From CALFCX01 sp041650595 (GTDB lineage Bacteria; Margulisbacteria; WOR-1; JAKLHX01): a DNA stretch of 64,000 bases. The notes beneath the pieces were generated by a model. It searched no databases and had not been told where the DNA came from. It saw nothing but the letters and a program-made list of their open reading frames with translations. Both the position numbers and the translations under genes were made by a program. Below are positions 1 through 8,151 of the stretch, in pieces; the first letter of the stretch is position 1; every line of letters begins with the position of its first letter. The stretch is from assembly GCA_041650595.1 (NCBI GenBank), contig JBAZKW010000005.1:1-64000 (forward strand). Reading direction: 5' to 3'.

Positions 1-40
1 AAGTACATAGAAAATCACAGAGAAATTGACCGAGCACCTT

Positions 41-88
41 CCCAGCTCGAACTCGAGCTGGGATAGAAGCCCCGCGCTTTGCGCGGGG
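41..88. other. two tandem hairpins downstream of the methyltransferase gene
   Basis: Two perfect inverted repeats lie next to each other: CCCAGCTCGA/TCGAGCTGGG (41-62, 2-nt loop) and CCCCGCGC/GCGCGGGG (70-88, 3-nt loop). They follow the stop codon of the minus-strand gene ending at 93, so they could end or stabilise its transcript. Neither is followed by a T-run on the minus strand, so a classic intrinsic terminator is not clear. Confidence 0.5.
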
Positions 89-92
89 TAAT

Positions 93-1751
93 TCACTTTT
101 TTTCCTTTATTACAACCAACATCGTATTGGTGCTCCGGTCATATAGCTGGTTTGAAAGGGGGTAGTTTGTCATTCTTTCGGTGTCGATGCAGGTATATTT
201 ATATCCAGGGTCTTGTTCTGAAAGCCGGCCCACGAGTTCTTTTGAATGACGCACAATTTCAATAGCGTCAGTTTGAAGATCAGATTCCGCAAAGGTGATT
301 ATCAATACACCGTCCGGTTTTAGCAAGGGAAGAGCGTGTGGGATAAGGTCCGGGTTATCTATATTGTTTATTGTGACAAGCTCAAAACTCTCCGGTACGA
401 TCCCTGCTTTTTCCCTGTCAGATGCATTTGTTATATCTGCGGAGATAACTTCACCTTTAAATTTTGCCGCAGCGTCGATATATCCGTTATCAATACTAGT
501 CACCGATTTGATCATTCCTTCATTCGATCGAATAAGGTCCTTTGCAAAATCTCCAGTTGGCCCGCTTCCGATATCGATGCAGGTCAATTGACCTAATCTG
601 CGGGAGAGCACTTCCAAAAATCCCCGGAATAACCCTTTATTTGATCCGACGCGGGAAATACTGTCAATGACGTCTGCGGTTGTTGTAATAAGCAATCCGG
701 ATTTCTTGAACATCGACGCCAAGACGGGCTCATCAGAAAATTCTTCGGTCAAATTATCTACTAACACGCTTCCATCAGCAGTCTGTTTGAGCTGCAGCAG
801 AAACTCGGAAAAGATATCTTGTCCCTCTAGTCCGCTGGTTGCTTTGTCCCTGACCAGGACTCTTTGCAGCATGTCGTACAGTGCCTGTTGCGGGTCAATT
901 CTTTTGTTTGTCAACATATCGGCTGCGCGGTCAATATAGTCCGATTGATGTGTCTGCATCGCATAGAATAAACATATTTCTTCTGGGCTATAAAGCCGGT
1001 ACAGGCCAGTATAGAGTAGAAGTCTTTCAACCGATTGTTCAATATAAGCCCTTTGTCTTTGTTCCTTAGATTCATCAACTACTGAACTTCTATCAAAATT
1101 GAGATAGCGCATAATATTTTTGGCAGAAAGGGTCAGTGTGTATAAAAATCTGAAAAAATGGATCTCATTTGCTCTAAATCTAGATAGTGCCAGGTTTATG
1201 CTGCTGGCGCAGATCGCGGTTTTCATCCAGAAATCAAGAGGGCTATCCACTCTAAGCTGGTCGGCTCCAAAATCAGTTGGATTTATAGAAGCAACAGTGC
1301 GACCAACATTATATTCCGCATATCCCATAAGTCCTGTGAGCTGATTTTGGACATCGTGATCTGCTATTATTTTCCACATTGATCCGATATTTGCAAGACA
1401 ATCTTTTACTTTGGGGTCCAATAAGGCAGAGGCTTGCATAAATTCAAGAACAGGACTGTCATTTGAACTTCCAAGCGCGTTCAAGGTACAAGCAGCAAGG
1501 CCTGGGTCTGTTTCATCAAGCAACCGTACAAACCTATCGTATCCTGAAAATCCGTCATATATCTTTTCAAAACAAGTTAATCGTCCTATTGACACCAAAT
1601 GCTCATAAGGGCTTTTTGCAAGAACTGCTCGAACTTCCCGCGCCTGAGCACTAGCAAGATGTGCGGGAGATGTTATTCCCCTAATAATTCTGGCGGTTGC
1701 TGCCGGGTTAAGGCCTCTATTTCGATATACTTGGGCTCCTTGAAGGATCAT
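93..1751 (-). CDS. large protein with C-terminal SAM-dependent methyltransferase domain
   Basis: 552 residues. I do not recognise the first ~370 residues, which look largely alpha-helical and lack a signal peptide or membrane segment. The C-terminal ~170 residues read as a class I Rossmann methyltransferase: motif I CIDIGSGPTG (391-400), an acidic end of strand 2 (D421), SADIT (~437-441), and a post-motif strand LKPDGVLIITF (477-487). The substrate cannot be told. The start is ATG with GAGGTGA just upstream; that site falls in a small inverted repeat (see 1758-1786). The gene stands alone, transcribed in the same direction as dapB but 85 bp beyond it. The methyltransferase fold is fairly sure; any role is unknown. 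Confidence 0.8.
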   Translation of the reverse strand: MILQGAQVYRNRGLNPAATARIIRGITSPAHLASAQAREVRAVLAKSPYEHLVSIGRLTCFEKIYDGFSGYDRFVRLLDETDPGLAACTLNALGSSNDSPVLEFMQASALLDPKVKDCLANIGSMWKIIADHDVQNQLTGLMGYAEYNVGRTVASINPTDFGADQLRVDSPLDFWMKTAICASSINLALSRFRANEIHFFRFLYTLTLSAKNIMRYLNFDRSSVVDESKEQRQRAYIEQSVERLLLYTGLYRLYSPEEICLFYAMQTHQSDYIDRAADMLTNKRIDPQQALYDMLQRVLVRDKATSGLEGQDIFSEFLLQLKQTADGSVLVDNLTEEFSDEPVLASMFKKSGLLITTTADVIDSISRVGSNKGLFRGFLEVLSRRLGQLTCIDIGSGPTGDFAKDLIRSNEGMIKSVTSIDNGYIDAAAKFKGEVISADITNASDREKAGIVPESFELVTINNIDNPDLIPHALPLLKPDGVLIITFAESDLQTDAIEIVRHSKELVGRLSEQDPGYKYTCIDTERMTNYPLSNQLYDRSTNTMLVVIKEKK

Positions 1752-1757
1752 TACTCA

Positions 1758-1786
1758 CCTCTATGTATATATCGTCAAAATAGAGG
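1758..1786 (-). promoter_or_regulatory. hairpin that could mask the ribosome binding site of the methyltransferase gene
   Basis: On the minus strand CCTCTAT (1786-1780) is complementary to ATAGAGG (1764-1758), separated by 15 nt. The second arm overlaps the Shine-Dalgarno GAGGTGA of the gene starting at 1751, so pairing would partly hide it. This is suggestive only; the stem is 7 bp with a large loop. Confidence 0.3.
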
Positions 1787-1836
1787 GGAGATTTCATGGT
1801 GAAAAATGATAGCTATGGAGGCAAAATACTGCTTAT

Positions 1837-2574
1837 TTACAACAAATATTCAAGCCCGTAAACCAAGCCTTTTATGTCTTTTATTTTCTTGATTGCCAAA
1901 ATGACACCCGGCATGAATGATTCGCGGCTTATGGAATCATGTCTTATAGTAAGGGTCTGGCCCAGCCCGCCGAATATGACCTCTTGATGCGCGACAAAGC
2001 CCGGAAGCCTTACGCTGTGGATCGGGATATCTTTTATACCGGAGGCTTTTTTCATCATTTCCGCGGTCTTTATCGACGTGCCGGAAGGAGCATCAAGTTT
2101 TTGGTCGTGGTGAAGCTCTATTATCTCGGCTTTTGGCATGTGTTTTATCGCCTCTGATGCAAATTTCATCATAAGTACCGCACCAATCGCGAAATTTGGA
2201 GCGACAAGGACATTTACGCCGTTCTGTTTGCACAAGGAACTTATTTCCTTGAGATCGCTTTCCGAAATTCCGGTCGTCCCAACTACAACATTGGCTTTTG
2301 CACTCGTGGCGGCCTTTATTGAACCCATGATCGTTTTTGGTATCGTGAAATCTACAACGACATCGGCTTTTGTATCGTTTATCGTTTTTGCCAGGTCCCC
2401 TGTAACTTTAACGCCTGATTTTCCTATCCCTGCAAGCTCGCCTATATCACTTCCGGCTCCGGTGATATCTACGGCTCCGACCAACTCAAGGGAAGATTCT
2501 TTTAAAACAGCTTTTACGACTTCTTTTCCCACTTTACCGCAGGCCCCGTTAACTATGACTTTTATTTTTGACAT
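1837..2574 (-). CDS. dapB: 4-hydroxy-tetrahydrodipicolinate reductase
   Basis: Reduces hydroxytetrahydrodipicolinate to tetrahydrodipicolinate with NAD(P)H in the lysine/diaminopimelate pathway (cytosol), feeding lysine and peptidoglycan. 245 residues, normal for the family. The N-terminal nucleotide-binding glycine motif NGACGKVG is at 9-16 and VVVGTTG at 97-102. The catalytic/substrate motif ELHHDQKLDAPSGT spans 153-166 with the paired His 155-156, Lys159 and the GT anion-binding pair. ATG start with AGGAG upstream. It is the last gene of the proB-proA-nadD-M16-dapB run on the minus strand, 94 bp after the M16 peptidase and separated from it by two hairpins, so it may be partly uncoupled. 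Confidence 0.96.
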   Translation of the reverse strand: MSKIKVIVNGACGKVGKEVVKAVLKESSLELVGAVDITGAGSDIGELAGIGKSGVKVTGDLAKTINDTKADVVVDFTIPKTIMGSIKAATSAKANVVVGTTGISESDLKEISSLCKQNGVNVLVAPNFAIGAVLMMKFASEAIKHMPKAEIIELHHDQKLDAPSGTSIKTAEMMKKASGIKDIPIHSVRLPGFVAHQEVIFGGLGQTLTIRHDSISRESFMPGVILAIKKIKDIKGLVYGLEYLL

Positions 2575-2595
2575 TGATTTGCTCCTTTCAAAGAG

Positions 2596-2660
2596 GGGCG
2601 GTTTACGAACCGCCCTTACGATCCTTTGCCTTTGTATGGGCCCCGATCGGATCGGGGCCC
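2596..2660. other. two strong intergenic hairpins between the M16 peptidase gene and dapB
   Basis: GGGCGGTT/AACCGCCC (2596-2615, 4-nt loop) and GGGCCCCGAT/ATCGGGGCCC (2638-2660, 3-nt loop) are perfect inverted repeats in the 94-bp gap. No T-run follows on the minus strand, so they look more like mRNA-stabilising or attenuating hairpins than intrinsic terminators. Confidence 0.5.
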
Positions 2661-2668
2661 CAACAATC

Positions 2669-3937
2669 CTATATCCTTATTTCCTTTATCGGCAATTTTT
2701 CAAGGTCCCCGATGACTGCCAGGCTCATAAATTTACCGGCAAATAATTCATTCGCTATGGCCGTTACGTCATCAAACGAGACCTCATCGATCTTTTTTAC
2801 CACTTCGTCGATGGGTACTATTCTATCATAATAAAACAGAGACTTTGCGATATAGCTCATCCTGTTCCTGCTGGATTCGAGAGCAAGAACCATAGAACCT
2901 TTTACATACTCTTTTGAGCGGGAAAGCTCTTCCTTGCTGATACCTCCATCTTTAACCTTTTTCAATTCTTTGAGTATCAAGGAAAAAGTTTCTTCAAAAG
3001 TCTCTTTTTTTGTCCCGGCGTACACGCTGAATATCCCGCTGTCTTTAAAGCCCTGGCTGAAAGAGTGTATCGAATATGCCAGGGCCCTTTTTTCCCGGAT
3101 CTCCTGGAAAAGCCGCGAGCTCATCGTTCCGCCCAAAAGATTGTCCAAAAGAGAGAGCGCGTATTTTCTGTCGTCGGTATGGCTCATTCCTTTGGTCCCC
3201 AATATGAAGTGCACTTGTTCGGTTTTTTTGCTCTTTAGCATAATGCCCGATGATATTTCAGGGGCTGATCCCGCTGTAGCGCCGTTTTTTCCGGAAGATG
3301 CTTTAAACAAACCGGAAAAAAGATCCGCTACATCGTCTCCGGAGATATTTCCGGCTACGGATATTATCAGGTTCTGCGGGCAGTAGATGTTTTTCATGTA
3401 CGACAATACGGCTTCCCTTTTAAAACTCGTGACACTTTCTTCGGTGCCCAGTATAGGATTGCCCAGGCCGTGGCTTTTTAATGCAGTTGCCATAAAAAGG
3501 TCATGGATCTGCTCGTCGGGAGTGTCTTCGTACATCTTGATTTCTTCCAGAACCACATTCTTTTCAAGAGCGATATCCTCTTCTTTGAACGCAGAATTAA
3601 GCAGCATATCGGACAACACATCGGCAGCAGTGCCGAAATGTTTGTCTTCCACTACGGCATAGTAACAGGTATATTCTTTACCGGTAAAAGCGTTCAGCTT
3701 TCCTCCGACTCCGTCTATTTCGCTTGCTATTTCAAAGGCGGTCCTTTTTGAAGTGCCTTTAAAAAGCATATGCTCGATAAAATGAGATACTCCGGAATTG
3801 TCTTTGTTTTCGAACACTGCTCCGGCTCCTACAATAAGCCCCAGACTTACGGACCTAAGGTGCGGAAGCTCTTCCGTGACTATTCTGATCCCGTTGTCTA
3901 GGGTTGTGATCTTTGCGTTAGGTATTATTTTACCCAA
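2669..3937 (-). CDS. M16 family zinc peptidase (processing-peptidase type)
   Basis: 422 residues, typical of single-polypeptide bacterial M16B peptidases. The inverted zinc motif HxxEH is seen as HFIEH at 52-56 (catalytic Glu55), with the downstream Glu ligand in the LEEIKMYED stretch (~130-138). The C-terminal half is the usual non-catalytic repeat with a GTMSSRLFQEIREKRALAY segment, a hallmark of the family. There is no signal peptide, so it is probably cytoplasmic. The start is TTG at 3937, with GGAAAGG upstream inside the end of nadD; the two genes are 2 bp apart, so translation is likely coupled. Natural substrate unknown. Confidence 0.93.
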   Translation of the reverse strand: MGKIIPNAKITTLDNGIRIVTEELPHLRSVSLGLIVGAGAVFENKDNSGVSHFIEHMLFKGTSKRTAFEIASEIDGVGGKLNAFTGKEYTCYYAVVEDKHFGTAADVLSDMLLNSAFKEEDIALEKNVVLEEIKMYEDTPDEQIHDLFMATALKSHGLGNPILGTEESVTSFKREAVLSYMKNIYCPQNLIISVAGNISGDDVADLFSGLFKASSGKNGATAGSAPEISSGIMLKSKKTEQVHFILGTKGMSHTDDRKYALSLLDNLLGGTMSSRLFQEIREKRALAYSIHSFSQGFKDSGIFSVYAGTKKETFEETFSLILKELKKVKDGGISKEELSRSKEYVKGSMVLALESSRNRMSYIAKSLFYYDRIVPIDEVVKKIDEVSFDDVTAIANELFAGKFMSLAVIGDLEKLPIKEIRI

Positions 3938-3939
3938 GA

Positions 3940-4554
3940 TCAGTACCTTTCCTTATAGAGCGAATTTTGTTCTATGTATGCTGCGACTCCTGCCGGAACA
4001 AGCTTTGAAATCGACTTGCCGGCCTTAATTCTGCTCCTTATCTCTGTCGAAGATACGTCCATTTTTGACTCGATTATCCGTATCTTTTCTTTGTTTATCG
4101 CAAGCGGAGGGAATTTTATCAGTCTTTTGAACGTTCTCATCTTTGAACCGGGCCTTGTTGCCACGATAAACGCACACATCTTAAAGAGCTCGAGCGGCTT
4201 TTTCCAGTTTAGGATGCTGTTTATAGAATCAAGGCCCATTACATAGAAAAGTCTGGTCCTTTTGCCGAGCCGTTTTTGAAGTTTATTGAACGTATCTACG
4301 GCATAGGAATAACCGCTGCGGTTTATTTCCATTTTGGAAAGTTTAAATTTTCTTTTCCCTTTTATCGCCTCCGAGACCATTTTTAGGCGGTGTTTTTTTG
4401 GGGCAAGATCTTTTGAACTCTTGTGAGGCGGAAGTCCCGTAGGCACAAAAAGTATATGGTCCAGGCCGAATTCTTTCAGGGCTTTTTTTGCAAGTTTGAT
4501 ATGCCCGTTGTGAATAGGATTAAAAGTCCCGCCGAGAACCCCTACTTTTCTCAT
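3940..4554 (-). CDS. nadD: nicotinate-nucleotide adenylyltransferase
   Basis: Transfers AMP from ATP to nicotinate mononucleotide to give deamido-NAD in NAD synthesis. 204 residues. The nucleotidyl-transferase motif GGTFNPIHNGH (8-18) holds the HxGH signature, and the C-terminal SSTEIRSRI segment is the conserved ATP-binding SSTxIR motif. The ATG overlaps the stop of proA as ATGA (4 bp), a sign of translational coupling. The family has both DUF4931-like and RNA-regulated relatives, but this length and motif pair are those of canonical NadD. Confidence 0.95.
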   Translation of the reverse strand: MRKVGVLGGTFNPIHNGHIKLAKKALKEFGLDHILFVPTGLPPHKSSKDLAPKKHRLKMVSEAIKGKRKFKLSKMEINRSGYSYAVDTFNKLQKRLGKRTRLFYVMGLDSINSILNWKKPLELFKMCAFIVATRPGSKMRTFKRLIKFPPLAINKEKIRIIESKMDVSSTEIRSRIKAGKSISKLVPAGVAAYIEQNSLYKERY

Positions 4555-5801
4555 TTCCTGACCTGTCCGTTACCGTGTATCACGTATTTGTAACTTGTTA
4601 GTTCTTTTAATCCCATGGGGCCTCTTGCGTGAAGTTTTTGTGTGGATATGCCGATCTCCGCTCCCAGGCCAAACTCAAATCCGTCGGTGAACCTTGTGGA
4701 CGCGTTCACATATACTGCCGCGGAGTCCAGTTGAGAAGTAAATTTGCCCGCTTCTTTTTTGTCCTTTGTAATTATTGTTTCGCTGTGACGGGAACCGTAA
4801 CGGGTTATGTGCTCTATAGCTTCGTCAGTCCCGGCAACCACTTTTACCGCTATGATCAGATCGAGATATTCCGTGTACCAGTCATCTTCGGTAGCTGATT
4901 TTACGTCCGGTAATATAACTTTTGTCTTTTCGCAGCCGCGGATCTCAACGCTGGCGGATTTAAGGCGCGAGGCTATTTTTGGAAGGAATTCTTTTGCAAT
5001 TATTCCGTCCACAAGCAGCGTTTCGATGGCATTGCACACCGAAGGTCGCTGCACCTTTGCATTAAATACTATCTCTTCCGCCATTTTTAGATCCGCTGTC
5101 TTCTCTACATAAGCATGGCAGTTGCCGCAGCCGGTCTCTATAACAGGGATCTTGGAGTTTTCCACGACCATATTTATTAGTCCGGCGCCTCCGCGCGGGA
5201 TCACGCAGTCGATATACTCCCTTTTTGAAAGCAATTCTTTTACCGCTTCCCGGTCGGTTGTCTCTATGAATTCTATTGCACCCTGGGGGATGCCTTTTGA
5301 ATAAGCGGCTCCGGATATAGCGCTTACTATTGCCATGTTGGAATTTATCGCGTCGGAGCCGCCTTTGAGCACGACACAATTGCCGGCTTTTAGGCATAGC
5401 ACTGCGGCATCTACCGTAACATTAGGACGGGACTCGTAAATTATCGCAATAGTTCCGATAGGGACCCTTACTTTTTTTATTTTAAGGCCGTTTGGTCTTT
5501 TAAACTCTTCGATGACATTTCCGACAGGGTCAGGCAGAGAAATTACCTGTTTTATCCCATCTATCATCGAATTAATTTTTTTGTCGTCCAGCGTCAATCT
5601 CTCTATCAGGGCTTTTGAGAGCCCTTTTTTTGTCCCGGCATCGATATCTTTTTTATTTTCGCTGATTATATGTGCGCGGGCATTATCAAGAGCTGCCGCA
5701 ATCTCTTTTAAGGCGTCGTTCTTCTGTTTTGTGCCCAGCAGCGAGAGTTGGCAGGCAGCGGCGCGGGCTTTCTTGCATTTATTTTCTATTTCGCCGTTCA
5801 T
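4551..5801 (-). CDS. proA: gamma-glutamyl phosphate reductase
   Basis: Second step of proline synthesis: NADPH reduction of glutamyl-5-phosphate to the semialdehyde. 416 residues, normal length. Aldehyde-dehydrogenase fold with YESRPNVTVDAA, the Gly-rich VIPRGGAGL loop, and the catalytic Cys in NAKVQRPSVCNAIET (about residue 257). It overlaps proB by ATGA and nadD by ATGA, so proB-proA-nadD form one tightly coupled transcript. Confidence 0.97.
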   Translation of the reverse strand: MNGEIENKCKKARAAACQLSLLGTKQKNDALKEIAAALDNARAHIISENKKDIDAGTKKGLSKALIERLTLDDKKINSMIDGIKQVISLPDPVGNVIEEFKRPNGLKIKKVRVPIGTIAIIYESRPNVTVDAAVLCLKAGNCVVLKGGSDAINSNMAIVSAISGAAYSKGIPQGAIEFIETTDREAVKELLSKREYIDCVIPRGGAGLINMVVENSKIPVIETGCGNCHAYVEKTADLKMAEEIVFNAKVQRPSVCNAIETLLVDGIIAKEFLPKIASRLKSASVEIRGCEKTKVILPDVKSATEDDWYTEYLDLIIAVKVVAGTDEAIEHITRYGSRHSETIITKDKKEAGKFTSQLDSAAVYVNASTRFTDGFEFGLGAEIGISTQKLHARGPMGLKELTSYKYVIHGNGQVRK

Positions 5802-6907
5802 ATTATCACCATATTATCCCTGTGGACCACTTCATCGCAGGGCAAGACTCCCAGGATATCTTTTGCCTCTTTGGAATTTTTGCCCTTTATTTTAAGGACC
5901 TCATCACTGCTATAGCTTGTTATGCCGCGGCCGATCTCATGTCCGGACAGATCGGTTATGCTGATGATATCCCCGTGCAGGAATTTCCCTTTTGTTTCTT
6001 TTATTCCCACGGGCAAAAGGCTTTTTCCCTGTTCAATGAGAGCTTTTATGGCGCCGCTATCTACAGCCACCTTCCCCAAAGGTTTTTTCCCGCTCATAAG
6101 CCAGCGTTTTTTCCCCTCGACTTTTGCGGGTTTTGGAACAAATACCGTCCCGATCTCTTCTCCCGACAATATTTTTTCGATCACGTTTTCTTTCCTGAAG
6201 TCGGCGATCACTGCAGGGATCCCTGCTGCAAGCGCAAGTTTTGCCGCCGATATTTTTGTTATCATGCCGCCTGTGCCGCAGGAAGTAGAGGACATCCCCG
6301 CACACTCCTCGATCTCGCCTGTTATTTTTTCGATCAAGGACAAAACTTTGCCGTTTTTGATGAATCCTTCCACATCGCTCAACATTATAAGAAGATCGGC
6401 TCCCATAAGCGTTGCGACAAGACCTGATAGCGTGTCATTGTCACCGAATCTTATTTCCTCGGCGGAGACAGTATCGTTCTCATTTATTACAGGAACAGCT
6501 CCGATTTTCAGTATTTGGTCTATTGTATTGCGGGCATGCAAATATCTTGTGCGGTTGCTTATGGCATCGCGGGTCAGAAGGACCTGGGCGGGAATGAGTC
6601 CAAACGCAACAAAAGCTCTTTCGTATTCTTGCATCAAAATGCTCTGGCCAACAGCGGCAGCGGCTTGTTTTTCCTGAACGGTAGAAAGCTTTGATGAGCC
6701 GAGCTTGTCGCGGCCTGCGGCCACGGCTCCGCTTGTCACAAGTATGGCTTTTTTTCCGGCGTTAAGGCCGACCTGCGCTATTTCTCCGGCGATCTTCTGA
6801 AAGCTTGAAGGGTCGAGTTTACCGCTATTGTCCGTAAGAGAGCTGGTCCCGACCTTTATTACTATCAATTTTGATTGAAAAAATGATTTTCTTGAGAAAT
6901 GGCTCAT
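5798..6907 (-). CDS. proB: glutamate 5-kinase
   Basis: First step of proline synthesis, ATP-dependent phosphorylation of glutamate. 369 residues with an amino-acid kinase domain (VIKVGTSSLT at ~16-25, SGAVAAGRDKL, NENDTVS, FGDNDTLS) followed by a C-terminal PUA domain (from about residue 278). The two-domain form is the usual one and is normally feedback-inhibited by proline. It heads the operon; a TATAAT box ends only 9 nt before the ATG, and no Shine-Dalgarno is visible, so the mRNA is probably leaderless or nearly so. Confidence 0.96.
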   Translation of the reverse strand: MSHFSRKSFFQSKLIVIKVGTSSLTDNSGKLDPSSFQKIAGEIAQVGLNAGKKAILVTSGAVAAGRDKLGSSKLSTVQEKQAAAAVGQSILMQEYERAFVAFGLIPAQVLLTRDAISNRTRYLHARNTIDQILKIGAVPVINENDTVSAEEIRFGDNDTLSGLVATLMGADLLIMLSDVEGFIKNGKVLSLIEKITGEIEECAGMSSTSCGTGGMITKISAAKLALAAGIPAVIADFRKENVIEKILSGEEIGTVFVPKPAKVEGKKRWLMSGKKPLGKVAVDSGAIKALIEQGKSLLPVGIKETKGKFLHGDIISITDLSGHEIGRGITSYSSDEVLKIKGKNSKEAKDILGVLPCDEVVHRDNMVII

Positions 6908-6916
6908 TTACAAGAG

Positions 6917-6945
6917 ATTATAATTCATTTGAGAGTGAAATACAA
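6917..6945 (-). promoter_or_regulatory. sigma70-type promoter of the proBA-nadD operon
   Basis: Read on the minus strand: TTGTAT (6945-6940), 17-nt spacer, TATAAT (6922-6917). The proB ATG begins at 6907, 9 nt after the -10 box, leaving room for at most a few leader nucleotides. Confidence 0.6.
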
Positions 6946-6958
6946 TAAAGACCGAAGT

Positions 6959-7195
6959 TTAGCTTCTTATATGTATTTTATTGCCGACAAACTCCACTTT
7001 CCCGTCTCGAAGCGCAAAAATGGTATCGTCCCTGCCAAGCCCTGCTCCCGATCCCGGAAAGAACTTGGTCCCGCGTTGCCTCATTATGATTGAGCCCGCA
7101 CTGACGAGCTGGCCTCCGTAAGCTTTTGTTCCAAGCCTCTGGCCTGCTGAATCGCGGCCGTTACATGACGTCCCTGCCCCTTTTTTATGAGCCAT
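6959..7195 (-). CDS. rpmA: 50S ribosomal protein L27
   Basis: 78 residues. Starts MAHKKGAGTS, the mature-type N-terminus that reaches the peptidyl-transferase centre, without the cleavable extension found in Firmicutes. The body GTKFFPGSGAGLGRDDTIFAL is diagnostic. It follows rplU by 19 bp on the minus strand, the standard rplU-rpmA pairing, with AGGGGCAG-like purines lacking but GGAGAAG just upstream. Confidence 0.97.
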   Translation of the reverse strand: MAHKKGAGTSCNGRDSAGQRLGTKAYGGQLVSAGSIIMRQRGTKFFPGSGAGLGRDDTIFALRDGKVEFVGNKIHIRS

Positions 7196-7214
7196 TATTC
7201 TTCTCCCCGGCTGT

Positions 7215-7535
7215 TTATTTTACTGCGATGTCTTCTACAAGAAGTCTCGAGTATCTTTGCCTGTGTCCGGTCTTTTTGTGGTAGTTGCTCTTGCTTTTGT
7301 ATTTGAAGATAACTACTTTGACATCTTTTATCTCGCCGTCGATGACCGAACAATTGACCTTTGCGTCCTTTAAATAAGGAGTGCCTATATGCACTTTTCC
7401 TTCGTCGGCTACCAGAAGAACTCTGTCCAGATTGACCTTTGCGTCTTTCTCGACACCAAGCAGTTCCACATCTATGACGGAGCCTTTTTCGATCTTATAT
7501 TGCTTGTTCCCAGACTCTATTATTGCGTATGTCAT
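7215..7535 (-). CDS. rplU: 50S ribosomal protein L21
   Basis: 106 residues from ATG at 7535: MTYAIIESGNKQYKIEKGS is the conserved L21 start, and the C-terminal KSNYHKKTGHRQ segment is the rRNA-binding signature. A longer open frame runs upstream to 7631, but it crosses the promoter and does not resemble L21. The ATG lies 6 nt after a perfect-spacing promoter, so the mRNA should be leaderless. First gene of rplU-rpmA. Confidence 0.97.
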   Translation of the reverse strand: MTYAIIESGNKQYKIEKGSVIDVELLGVEKDAKVNLDRVLLVADEGKVHIGTPYLKDAKVNCSVIDGEIKDVKVVIFKYKSKSNYHKKTGHRQRYSRLLVEDIAVK

Positions 7536-7541
7536 ACTATA

Positions 7542-7570
7542 AATATACCAAACCGACGGACACTTGTCAA
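7542..7570 (-). promoter_or_regulatory. promoter of rplU-rpmA, overlapping the infC promoter
   Basis: On the minus strand TTGACA (7570-7565), 17-nt spacer, TATATT (7547-7542), then ATG at 7535 after six bases. Its -35 hexamer overlaps the -35 hexamer of the divergent infC promoter by five bases. Confidence 0.75.
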
Positions 7571-7592
7571 TGAGAGCTAACTTTGATATAAT
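7564..7592 (+). promoter_or_regulatory. promoter of infC-rpmI-rplT, overlapping the rplU promoter
   Basis: TTGTCA (7564-7569), 17-nt spacer, TATAAT (7587-7592). Transcription should start near 7599, giving a leader of about 25 nt that carries GGAGGTG at 7613-7619 before the infC start. Confidence 0.75.
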
Positions 7593-7624
7593 TTCTACTG
7601 TATGCACTACTCGGAGGTGACACC

Positions 7625-8134
7625 ATAGCATTTAGGAATTTTGTGACCAATGAAATGATCCGGCATAAAGAAGTGCGGGTCATTGACAGCGACGGCTCCC
7701 AGCTTGGTGTTATGCCTACTCAGGAAGCAATAGCAAAGGCTTATGAAAAAGGCCTGGACCTTGTTCTGACGGTGGTAAATGCAAGTCCCCCGGTCTGCAG
7801 GATCTCGGACCCGGGCAAGCTGATGTATGAACAGGGGAAAAAGGAAAAGAAGGCGAAAAAGTCGTCCAAGGCCGGACTTGTAAAAGAGATAAAACTTTCT
7901 GCAAAAATAGGTGATCATGATTTTCTGTTCAAGGCGGAAAGAGCCAAAGAGTTTTTGCAGAAAGGTTTCAAAGTAAAGGTTTCTCTGATGTTCCGCGGCA
8001 GGGAGATGACCCATCCGGAAGTCGGCAAGCGCCACATGGATAGGATGATCATATCTCTTGCCGAAGACGGCAAGCCCGATGGGCCATACAGTTTTGAAGG
8101 CCGCAATCTGATACTTATGATGTCTCCTAAGTAA
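7625..8134 (+). CDS. infC: translation initiation factor IF-3, probable AUA start codon
   Basis: 169 residues if started at 7625. IF-3 binds the 30S subunit and rejects wrong start codons. The N-terminal domain TNEMIRHKEVRVIDSDGSQLGV and the linker/C-domain EIKLSAKIGDHDF and VSLMFRGREMTHPE are diagnostic. Start choice: the best Shine-Dalgarno, GGAGGTG at 7613-7619, has proper spacing only to ATA at 7625, which adds six residues (AFRNFV) as in most IF-3 proteins. The GTG at 7643 has only a weak AGGA. In E. coli infC uses AUU, and IF-3 thereby represses itself; an AUA start would work the same way. Followed by rpmI after 17 bp. Confidence 0.93.
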   Translation: MAFRNFVTNEMIRHKEVRVIDSDGSQLGVMPTQEAIAKAYEKGLDLVLTVVNASPPVCRISDPGKLMYEQGKKEKKAKKSSKAGLVKEIKLSAKIGDHDFLFKAERAKEFLQKGFKVKVSLMFRGREMTHPEVGKRHMDRMIISLAEDGKPDGPYSFEGRNLILMMSPK

Positions 8135-8151
8135 AAAAAGGAAGGGAAAAC

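Noticed and set aside
2138..2746. 202-codon plus-strand frame opposite dapB
   Set aside because: It lies antisense to the conserved dapB gene, lacks any recognisable motif, and is a shadow of its codon pattern.
7536..7631. Upstream extension of rplU
   Set aside because: The extra 32 residues cross the -35/-10 boxes and do not resemble L21; the conserved start is at 7535.
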